Positions 19,628 through 25,913 of a stretch of DNA of 64,000 bases are shown here, piece by piece. Numbering within the stretch: position 1 is the stretch's first letter; each line of letters starts with the position of its first letter. This DNA comes from Leadbetterella lacunae (GTDB lineage Bacteria > Bacteroidota > Bacteroidia > Cytophagales > Spirosomataceae): positions 806,001 to 870,000 of the forward strand of contig NZ_JBHRYQ010000001.1 of assembly GCF_042649125.1 (NCBI RefSeq), written 5' to 3'. Position numbers and translations under genes: made by a program. The notes below the pieces were generated by a model. That model was not told the DNA's origin. It did no database searches and saw nothing but the letters and a program-made list of their open reading frames with translations.

Positions 19628-20182
19628 ATGGAAATAAGAATAAAAAACATGGTCTGTGATAGGTGTATTACTGTAGTGCAGAACATATTTAATAAGAATA
19701 ATATCAAAGTCACAAACTTAGATTTAGGAGTGGCGTTCTTAACCGAAGAACCAAGTGATGATGTATTAGAATTATTAAAAAATGATTTAAAAGCAGAGGG
19801 TTTTGAAGTTTTAAACTCAAAATCTGAAATATTAATAGGTCAGGTTAAGGCCGAAGCCATTAAATATGTAAACGATTTGACTTTTAATAAACCTACGTTT
19901 TCTATTTTTTTAAGTAAAAATTTAGGCCAAGATTATAAAGTTATGAGTCAACTTTTTGCTGAAAACGAAGGGCATAGTATCGTAAAATATTTGACTTCAC
20001 TGAAAATAGAGAAAGTTAAGGAGTTAATTGAATATGATGAATATTCGATAGCTCAAATATCGGATATGCTTGGTTACAGTAGTCCCGCGTATTTGACCAA
20101 ACAATTTAAAGAGGTGACGGGCCAAAATCCATCAGCGTATAAAAATCAATTGACACCAAGAGTTTCATTGGACAAATTATAA
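19628..20182 (+). CDS. HMA-AraC fusion transcriptional regulator
   Basis: A 184-residue predicted metal-responsive regulator. Residues 1-65 form a ferredoxin-like HMA fold with the metal site MVCDRC (Cys10, Cys13). Residues about 80-178 form an AraC/XylS DNA-binding domain with both helix-turn-helix units. The second is canonical (YSIAQISDMLGYSSPAYLTKQFKEVTGQNPSAYK). The usual AraC cupin sensor is absent and the HMA domain appears to replace it. Position between the receptor (2 bp upstream) and the HMA chaperone (34 bp downstream) suggests it controls this operon in response to a soft metal such as Cu(I). Direction of control cannot be read from the sequence. Confidence 0.88.
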   Translation: MEIRIKNMVCDRCITVVQNIFNKNNIKVTNLDLGVAFLTEEPSDDVLELLKNDLKAEGFEVLNSKSEILIGQVKAEAIKYVNDLTFNKPTFSIFLSKNLGQDYKVMSQLFAENEGHSIVKYLTSLKIEKVKELIEYDEYSIAQISDMLGYSSPAYLTKQFKEVTGQNPSAYKNQLTPRVSLDKL

Positions 20183-20216
20183 ATATTTTTAACAACAATT
20201 TAAAACAACAAAAAAG

Positions 20217-20570
20217 ATGAAAAATTTATTAAGTGTATTCGCGTTTTTACTGGTATTTAGCTTTGGAGCAAATGCCCAAAAAGCATCAACTACCGAAGAA
20301 GTATCGTTTAAAACTTCTGCCAAATGCGGCATGTGCAAAAAGAGAATAGAAAGAGATTTGGGGTTAACTAAGGGAGTAGAAAAAGCGACACTCAACTTGG
20401 ATGACAAGACAGTGAAAATTGTGTATAATTCAAAAAAGACAAATCCTGCGAAATTAAAGCAAAACATCTCTAAAATTGGGTATGACGCGGATGATGTAGT
20501 AGCTAATAAAAAATCTCATGACGCATTGCCAGAATGTTGTCAAAAAGATGCAGAAGCTCATTTAGACTAA
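20217..20570 (+). CDS. Secreted HMA-domain metal chaperone
   Basis: A 117-residue protein with a signal peptide (ending ANAQ) and one HMA domain (about 30-100) with the site KCGMCKK (Cys37, Cys40). The tail has a CC pair (ECCQKD, 107-108) that could add ligands. The family binds Cu(I) or related ions; the export signal places it in the periplasm. It is the last gene before a terminator and is probably co-transcribed with the receptor and HMA-AraC regulator. Confidence 0.9.
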   Translation: MKNLLSVFAFLLVFSFGANAQKASTTEEVSFKTSAKCGMCKKRIERDLGLTKGVEKATLNLDDKTVKIVYNSKKTNPAKLKQNISKIGYDADDVVANKKSHDALPECCQKDAEAHLD

Positions 20571-20593
20571 ATTGGCTATTATATTTAGCATAG

Positions 20594-20629
20594 ATAAGGC
20601 AGGTTTTGAATTGAATCTGTCTTATTTTT
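20594..20629 (+). terminator. Terminator after the HMA chaperone
   Basis: ATAAGGCAG (20594-20602) pairs with CTGTCTTAT (20617-20625), nine pairs with one G-U, then T5. Its T-tract overlaps the promoter of the next gene. Confidence 0.8.
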
Positions 20630-20630
20630 G
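20623..20630 (+). promoter_or_regulatory. -7 box (TATTTTTG) for the OsmC gene
   Basis: It matches TAnnTTTG 26 bases before the ATG at 20657 and is embedded in the preceding terminator's T-tract. Confidence 0.5.
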
Positions 20631-20656
20631 TTTTAAAGTTAATCAAAGATAAAAAT

Positions 20657-21076
20657 ATGAAAGTAGAATTAAATAGAGTAGACGACGCCTTTCATTTTGA
20701 GGCAAAAGGTGCATCAGGAATAGCAGTTAATATTGACGCAGGAGAAAACATTGGAGGCCACAACCAAGGTGCAAGACCCATGGAGTTGCTTTTGATGGGC
20801 TTAGGAGGCTGTACATCTATAGACGTTATATTGATTTTAAAAAAACAAAGACAAGCCCTCGAGGACCTGAAATTGGAGATAACGGGAGAGCGTGAAAAAA
20901 TAGAAGGAACAGAAATGACTCCTTTTAGAAAAATCAACATTCACTTCGTATTTAAAGGCGAATTAGATGAAAAGAAAGTGCAAAAAGCCATAGAATTGTC
21001 GATGGAGAAGTACTGCTCTGCTACGGCTCAGTTTTCTTCGTCTGCAGAAATTACGCATACCTTTTCTATTAATTAA
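20657..21076 (+). CDS. OsmC family protein
   Basis: A 139-residue cytoplasmic OsmC/Ohr-fold protein. The family reduces organic peroxides or related oxidants through a Cys pair; here the candidate cysteines are in GLGGCTSIDVILILKK and MEKYCSATAQ. Length and layout match the YhfA-like subgroup rather than Ohr. It has its own promoter box, but lies between metal-handling genes, so a role against metal-linked oxidative stress is plausible. Confidence 0.9.
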   Translation: MKVELNRVDDAFHFEAKGASGIAVNIDAGENIGGHNQGARPMELLLMGLGGCTSIDVILILKKQRQALEDLKLEITGEREKIEGTEMTPFRKINIHFVFKGELDEKKVQKAIELSMEKYCSATAQFSSSAEITHTFSIN

Positions 21077-21087
21077 CTTTTTGGCAT

Positions 21088-21103
21088 AATACTTGAAAGT
21101 ATT
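21088..21103. promoter_or_regulatory. 16-bp inverted repeat before the Cys-rich small protein
   Basis: AATACTT-GA-AAGTATT has perfect 7-bp arms and starts 43 bp before the ATG at 21131. There is no T-tract, so it is more like an operator than a terminator. The cognate regulator is unknown; the HMA-AraC protein 1 kb upstream is one candidate. Confidence 0.45.
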
Positions 21104-21130
21104 TCTTTATCAATTAAAAAAACTTGTAAT

Positions 21131-21316
21131 ATGAAAAAGTCATTAGCCGTTTTAACCGTATTAGTAGGATTAGGGATGTCATCTTTCGTGGCAGAAGCTA
21201 GTTTTAAAAGAGATAGAAAAAAGAATAAAAAAGAAAAGTGCTGCCAAGAAATGTCTAAAAAAGAATGCAAAACAGCGTGTTCTAAAGAAGAAAAAGGCTC
21301 TTGCACAAAAAAATAA
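21131..21316 (+). CDS. Small secreted Cys/Lys-rich protein, possible metal binder
   Basis: A 61-residue product with a signal peptide (MKKSLAVLTVLVGLGMSSFVAEA). The very basic mature part contains five cysteines (KCCQEM, KECKTAC, GSCTKK) in 26 residues. I know no named family. The composition resembles a metallothionein-like scavenger, fitting the neighbouring HMA genes, but the function is inferred. It is followed by a terminator and preceded by a palindrome. Confidence 0.65.
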   Translation: MKKSLAVLTVLVGLGMSSFVAEASFKRDRKKNKKEKCCQEMSKKECKTACSKEEKGSCTKK

Positions 21317-21348
21317 CAGATTTGATTGTTTTAGTTTAAAGACTTAAG

Positions 21349-21378
21349 AAGGTTTGGCGATTGTCAAATCTTTTTTTT
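21349..21378 (+). terminator. Rho-independent terminator ending the metal-handling locus
   Basis: AAGGTTTG (21349-21356) pairs with CAAATCTT (21365-21372), with one G-U pair and an 8-base loop, and runs into T8. Confidence 0.85.
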
Positions 21379-21425
21379 ATTCTAAAAAATGAATCCATAT
21401 ACTTTCTTAGCGAATAATAGGTTTT

Positions 21426-21433
21426 TATATTTG
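21426..21433 (+). promoter_or_regulatory. -7 box (TATATTTG) for thyA
   Basis: It matches TAnnTTTG and ends 21 bases before the chosen ATG at 21455; the upstream in-frame ATG at 21389 would precede it. Confidence 0.65.
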
Positions 21434-21454
21434 CACCGAAATCAGAACACCCAT

Positions 21455-22249
21455 ATGAAACAATACCAAGACTTACTCAGACATATTTTAGAAAACGGTA
21501 CCGAAAAAACGGACAGAACCGGCACAGGCACTAAGAGTGTTTTTGGATATCAAATGCGGTTTGATTTAAATGAGGGTTTTCCGCTTGTAACTACTAAAAA
21601 AGTGCACTTGAAGTCCATTATTTATGAACTATTATGGTTTATAAAAGGACAAACAAATACGGCATATTTAAAAGAAAATGGTGTTTCTATTTGGAACGAA
21701 TGGGAAGATGAGAATGGTGACCTTGGACCTGTTTATGGCAAGCAGTGGCGTTCATGGTCTACACCAGACGGAAAAAATATAGACCAATTAAAGGATGTTT
21801 TGAGTCAACTAAAAAACTCTCCTGACTCAAGAAGAATCATTATTTCGGCATGGAATGTGGGCGAATTAAGCCAAATGGCTTTGATGCCTTGTCATGCCTT
21901 GTTTCAATTTTATGTAGCTGACAATAAGCTTTCGTGTCAGTTGTATCAAAGAAGTGCCGATGTGTTTTTGGGTGTTCCATTCAACATTGCGTCATATGCC
22001 TTATTAACTATGATGATTGCCCAAGAATGTAATTTAGAACTTGGTGATTTTGTTTGGACAGGTGGCGACACTCATATTTACTCCAACCACTTTGAGCAAG
22101 TAAACAAACAATTGAGCAGAACGCCTAAAGCACTGCCAACTATGAAGTTAAATCCAGAAGTAAAGTCTATTTTTGATTTTAAATTTGAAGATTTCCAACT
22201 TGAAAACTACGATCCATATCCGGGAATCAAAGCCCCTGTGGCAGTTTAA
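21455..22249 (+). CDS. thyA: Thymidylate synthase
   Basis: A 264-residue ThyA, the same length as the E. coli enzyme. It converts dUMP to dTMP with methylene-tetrahydrofolate. The nucleophile Cys is in MALMPCHALFQFYV, the dUMP-binding arginines in DSRRIIISAWNVG and QRSADVFLG, and the C-terminus ends KAPVAV as expected. The start MKQYQDLLRHILENGTEKTDRTGTGT aligns to E. coli; the frame from 21389 adds 22 unneeded residues. Its stop overlaps the convergent folK stop by 4 bp. Confidence 0.98.
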   Translation: MKQYQDLLRHILENGTEKTDRTGTGTKSVFGYQMRFDLNEGFPLVTTKKVHLKSIIYELLWFIKGQTNTAYLKENGVSIWNEWEDENGDLGPVYGKQWRSWSTPDGKNIDQLKDVLSQLKNSPDSRRIIISAWNVGELSQMALMPCHALFQFYVADNKLSCQLYQRSADVFLGVPFNIASYALLTMMIAQECNLELGDFVWTGGDTHIYSNHFEQVNKQLSRTPKALPTMKLNPEVKSIFDFKFEDFQLENYDPYPGIKAPVAV

Positions 22250-22728
22250 TTAATCTTTTTTATCCAAGCTGTGTCTTTGCATTCTTCTAATAATATACCC
22301 ATCTTTTTCATTAAAATTGGATGAATTAATGCTGGGTTTATTTCTGCTAATGGAGCCAGGACAAATCTCCGTTCTTTTAGAAATGCGTGCGGAATTTGAA
22401 GGTTAGCAGCTGTGAAATGGTAATTTGAATACAAAAGTATATCGATATCTACCACGCGTGGTCCCCACTTTACTGTTTTGGTTCTACCCAAATGAGTTTC
22501 TAATTCTTTGATTTTCTTTAGGAGTTCAAACGGAAGAATGTCAGTACTAATTTGTACAACTTGATTGAAGAAATTTGCTTGGTTTTGATTTCCCCAAGCT
22601 TCTGTTTCATACACCGATGAAACATTTGATACTTTTCCAATATTTAGATTTAAGGCTTCAATACAGTTTTGAAGATGCATTTTGCTATCACCGATATTGG
22701 ACCCTATCCCCAAATAAACCTCAAACAT
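22246..22728 (-). CDS. folK: 2-amino-4-hydroxy-6-hydroxymethyldihydropteridine diphosphokinase
   Basis: A 160-residue HPPK that transfers pyrophosphate from ATP to hydroxymethyl-dihydropterin in folate synthesis. Diagnostic motifs are YLGIGSNIGDSKMHLQNCI, SSVYETEAWG and the metal/ATP segment WGPRVVDIDILLY. It is the last gene of a three-gene operon and overlaps the upstream GGGP synthase gene by 8 bp. It converges on thyA, another folate-linked gene. Confidence 0.96.
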   Translation of the reverse strand: MFEVYLGIGSNIGDSKMHLQNCIEALNLNIGKVSNVSSVYETEAWGNQNQANFFNQVVQISTDILPFELLKKIKELETHLGRTKTVKWGPRVVDIDILLYSNYHFTAANLQIPHAFLKERRFVLAPLAEINPALIHPILMKKMGILLEECKDTAWIKKIN

Positions 22729-23488
22729 TAGCAGTTTCTGAGATATTAAATTTCTGAACCGCTTTAGCTACTTCATTTAAGAAACCGGGATCTTTTTCTA
22801 CCGCATTTCCTATAACGATTACATCCGCACCTGCTTCAAGTGCTGCGATCGCTTTCTCTACGGTATTAATTCCACCACCTACAATCAGAGGCACGCCAAC
22901 ATTTTTCTTAACAGCAGCAATCATTTCTTGTTTGATAGGATTTTGAGCACCACTGCCAGCATCCATATAGATTAGTTTCAAACCAAGCATTTCACCTGCA
23001 ATAGCCGTACAAGCTGCAATATCAGGTTTATTGGCAGGTAGGGGCGTAGTGTTACTGATATACGAAACCGTGGTAGCCACGCCGCTTTCCACCAACATAT
23101 AACCGGTAGGCAAAATCTCTAAATTACTTCTTTTGAGTTTTGGGGCGGCAATCACATGTTGACCAATCAAAAAATCAGGATTTCTACCAGATATTAGTTG
23201 AAGTAAAAGTATGGCATCTGCATTTTCATAAATATGCATACCGTTACCAGGAAATATTATGACAGGAAGGTCGGAGTATTGTTTTAAGGAATTGATTACA
23301 AATTCAAAATTATCAGAGGAGATGAGACTTCCACCCACAAAAATATAGTCTACTGAAAGTGATTTTATAGCAAGTATTCTATCATGCAAACTGTCAGTAT
23401 CAAGTTTATCAGGATCTAATAATAGTGCTAAGCTTTTCTTGCCAGCGGCTACTTTACTTTCAATATGTTTTAAAATATCACTTTTCAT
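22721..23488 (-). CDS. Geranylgeranylglyceryl (or heptaprenylglyceryl) phosphate synthase
   Basis: A 255-residue TIM-barrel prenyltransferase of the PcrB/GGGPS family. It joins a polyprenyl diphosphate to sn-glycerol-1-phosphate as an ether, the first step of archaeal-type lipid synthesis. Family motifs are LLLDPDK near the N-terminus, IFVGGSLIS, IIFPGN, PTGYMLVESG, YMDAGSGA, and the phosphate-binding VGGGINTVEKA and VIGNAVEKDP. Bacteroidota are known to encode such enzymes; chain length cannot be told by eye. It overlaps the upstream small gene by 11 bp and folK by 8 bp, indicating one operon. Confidence 0.92.
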   Translation of the reverse strand: MKSDILKHIESKVAAGKKSLALLLDPDKLDTDSLHDRILAIKSLSVDYIFVGGSLISSDNFEFVINSLKQYSDLPVIIFPGNGMHIYENADAILLLQLISGRNPDFLIGQHVIAAPKLKRSNLEILPTGYMLVESGVATTVSYISNTTPLPANKPDIAACTAIAGEMLGLKLIYMDAGSGAQNPIKQEMIAAVKKNVGVPLIVGGGINTVEKAIAALEAGADVIVIGNAVEKDPGFLNEVAKAVQKFNISETANV

Positions 23489-23834
23489 CCTTGGTCGTAT
23501 AGTCCGCTATATAGTCTTCTACTTTACTTTTAATTACGCCTAGCAAAACTGTGGTAGCCAAACCTTTAAGTGTTGCACCTAATACCGAAGGACTTTCATC
23601 TTTTACGGGCTTTGCCGGAGTTGCTTTTTTTACAACCTCTTCGGTTCCCTCTTCTTCATCATCTTCAGAAAATACACGTGCTAGTGCATAAGCGGCTACT
23701 AAAATACCCCCAATAATTAGGGCATTTTGTCCTTTTTCTTTATAGTCTCCCAGTTGATTATTAATAGATTCTGATGTCTGCTCTATTTTTTCTTTCAAAC
23801 TATTTATTTTACTCTGACGTGCGTCTTCTTTCAT
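23478..23834 (-). CDS. Small membrane protein of unknown function
   Basis: A 118-residue protein. It has an amphipathic, coiled-coil-prone N-terminus (KINSLKEKIEQTSESINNQLGDYK), a membrane segment (ALIIGGILVAAYALARVF), an acidic linker (EDDEEEGTEEVV) and a second hydrophobic helix (VLGATLKGLATTVLLGVI). It resembles YtxH/DUF883-like envelope proteins in layout, but I cannot assign a family. It is the first gene of the operon with GGGP synthase and folK, so it may share a membrane-lipid context. Confidence 0.75.
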   Translation of the reverse strand: MKEDARQSKINSLKEKIEQTSESINNQLGDYKEKGQNALIIGGILVAAYALARVFSEDDEEEGTEEVVKKATPAKPVKDESPSVLGATLKGLATTVLLGVIKSKVEDYIADYTTKDEK

Positions 23835-23854
23835 TGTATTACAAAAATATAGTG

Positions 23855-23862
23855 CAAAAATA
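23855..23862 (-). promoter_or_regulatory. -7 box for the small membrane protein-GGGPS-folK operon
   Basis: On the minus strand this reads TATTTTTG, with a TTG about 21 bases upstream (23884-23886) as a -33 element. A second matching box lies at 23842-23849. Confidence 0.5.
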
Positions 23863-23894
23863 AACTTTATATCGTCTTTCAGGCAATTAAACCC

Positions 23895-25796
23895 TTAATT
23901 CTTTTCATAAATCAAGCCATAATCGTCCACACCCCAAACCTGATTGTCTATTTTATATCTAAGAATTTTTATCAGAAGTTCTTTATCTTCAAAAAACGGT
24001 TCTGCTTCTAATTTATTCATAGAAACTGGCATCAAGTTTTTTATTTGTAAAGCATATTTTTCAGAAATATCATCTGACAAACCCGCTTTTTTAAGCTTCA
24101 AGCAATTGTCACAAATTCCACATGCTTGACTTGTGATTTCATCAAAATAGTCCTGAATCATCAGCATTCTACATTTTGATGTATTTAATGTATATTGACT
24201 AATGGCCCTCAAAGCTTTTTTATCATTCCGTTTCCTTATTTCCAATTCTCTGTAGTCTATTGAAAGGTTTTCCGCATCTTGCCTTGCAGATAGAAACCCA
24301 AGTTGAGGTTTACTTTTTTGCGGAACGTAATCAATCAATTTTTGATTGTGCATAAAAGTCAAAGTTTTTATAACTTCATCAAAGCTTGAAAACGTTAGGT
24401 TTCCTATTTCTATTTCAGAAATAATAAGATAGTTTGTGAAAATCTCACCTCCATATATTCTCAAAAGTGTTTTTGTAAAAGGCTCGTAGTTGGGGTTTCT
24501 CAACTGAAAACCATAAAATTCCTTTGAACTTGCAATAATCTTAACCTTAGACGGATTAAAATAGGCGTCATTTAAGAATATAATATTCTGATTTTCGAGT
24601 ATTTTTAAAGCATAATGTGTGTCTCTAGGGTTAAGCCCAAATGTGGATGCAAAGTCATGAATGTCAAAATCAAAACTTTCCCATATTTCGGCTCCCCATG
24701 CCAGTTTAAAATAGTTACACAGACTTTGGTATACTTTTTTTATGAAGCTAATCTCAGGATATTTCAATTGCAAATTCTTCTCCAAATTTTCTAAATCATT
24801 TGGATTAAATAAACTCACAGCATACGCCTTTTCATTGTCTCTACCGGCTCTTCCAGACTCTTGGTAGTAAGCCTCCATGTTTTCGGGCAAATCCGTATGA
24901 ATTACCACCCTAACGTCAGGTTTGTCAATGCCCATTCCGAATGCATTTGTAGAAACAATGACTCTGGTTTGGTTCTTAATCCACGCGTCTTGTTTGGTGT
25001 TACGCTCTTTTACAGATAATCCGGCATGATAAAAATCAGCCTTTACACCTAGTTTCGCCAAAGACTTGGTGATTTCAACCGTTTGTTTTCTGGTTTTAGA
25101 ATAAACGATGGCTGATCCTTGAATTCTATGTAAAATTTGAGCTATTTTTTTTTCTTTATAATCGCTTTCTATTACTGAATAGCATAAATTTTTCCGGGCA
25201 AAACTTTGAACGAAAACCTCACAGTTCTTTAGGTTAAGTTGCTCAATTATTTCTTTCCTAACTAAATTGGTAGCTGTGGCAGTAAGTGCTATTGTCGGTA
25301 CTTTAGGGATATATTGCTTAATTTCTTTTATCTGCATATATGCTGGTCTAAAATCATGTCCCCATTTCGAAATACAGTGTGCCTCATCAATGGCCAAAAG
25401 GCCTACTTTCATTCTTTTCAGTCTTTCTATAAAAAGCTTAGTACGAATCCGCTCAGGAGAAACATATAAAAACTTCAGATTTCCTGCCGCAGCCTCATCG
25501 AGAGTTTTGTCTATTTCCGTGAAGGGCATACCCGAAAATACCGCCTTTGCTGCAATATCTCTTTTATTGAGCTGATACACCTGATCCTTCATTAAAGCTA
25601 TAAGTGGCGAAATAACAATACATACGCCATCAACCGCAAGACCTGGCACTTGGAAGCATATAGATTTGCCACCACCAGTAGGCAAAAGAGCCAAGGTGTC
25701 TGTTCCAGATAGTACAGTTTCTATAATTTCAGCTTGCAAAGGTCTGAATTGTGTGTATCCCCAATATTTTTTTAATATTTCTAAAGGTGAAAGCAT
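23895..25796 (-). CDS. recQ: ATP-dependent DNA helicase RecQ
   Basis: A 633-residue 3'-5' SF2 helicase acting in recombination and fork repair. Visible motifs are Walker A (LLPTGGGKSICFQVP), the DEAH box with the RecQ aromatic loop (AIDEAHCISKWGHDFRPAY), motif VI (YYQESGRAGRD) and the zinc-binding cysteines (SKCRMLMIQDYFDE, QACGICDNC). A winged-helix RQC region lies upstream of them, in an atypical order of recognisability. It ends without an evident HRDC domain, so it is a short RecQ. It is monocistronic and divergent from the metalloprotease gene. Confidence 0.94.
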   Translation of the reverse strand: MLSPLEILKKYWGYTQFRPLQAEIIETVLSGTDTLALLPTGGGKSICFQVPGLAVDGVCIVISPLIALMKDQVYQLNKRDIAAKAVFSGMPFTEIDKTLDEAAAGNLKFLYVSPERIRTKLFIERLKRMKVGLLAIDEAHCISKWGHDFRPAYMQIKEIKQYIPKVPTIALTATATNLVRKEIIEQLNLKNCEVFVQSFARKNLCYSVIESDYKEKKIAQILHRIQGSAIVYSKTRKQTVEITKSLAKLGVKADFYHAGLSVKERNTKQDAWIKNQTRVIVSTNAFGMGIDKPDVRVVIHTDLPENMEAYYQESGRAGRDNEKAYAVSLFNPNDLENLEKNLQLKYPEISFIKKVYQSLCNYFKLAWGAEIWESFDFDIHDFASTFGLNPRDTHYALKILENQNIIFLNDAYFNPSKVKIIASSKEFYGFQLRNPNYEPFTKTLLRIYGGEIFTNYLIISEIEIGNLTFSSFDEVIKTLTFMHNQKLIDYVPQKSKPQLGFLSARQDAENLSIDYRELEIRKRNDKKALRAISQYTLNTSKCRMLMIQDYFDEITSQACGICDNCLKLKKAGLSDDISEKYALQIKNLMPVSMNKLEAEPFFEDKELLIKILRYKIDNQVWGVDDYGLIYEKN

Positions 25797-25882
25797 ACTC
25801 TTTGCTTTTATTTTACGTATTTAATTAAAATCTGGATATTATTTTTTTCTATCCAAAACAAAGTACCGTGTTTTTTAATTTT

Positions 25883-25890
25883 TATCTTTG
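25883..25890 (+). promoter_or_regulatory. -7 box (TATCTTTG) for the metalloprotease gene
   Basis: It matches TAnnTTTG and ends 23 bases before the ATG at 25914. Confidence 0.6.
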
Positions 25891-25913
25891 AACCTGATAC
25901 CATTTAAACACCG

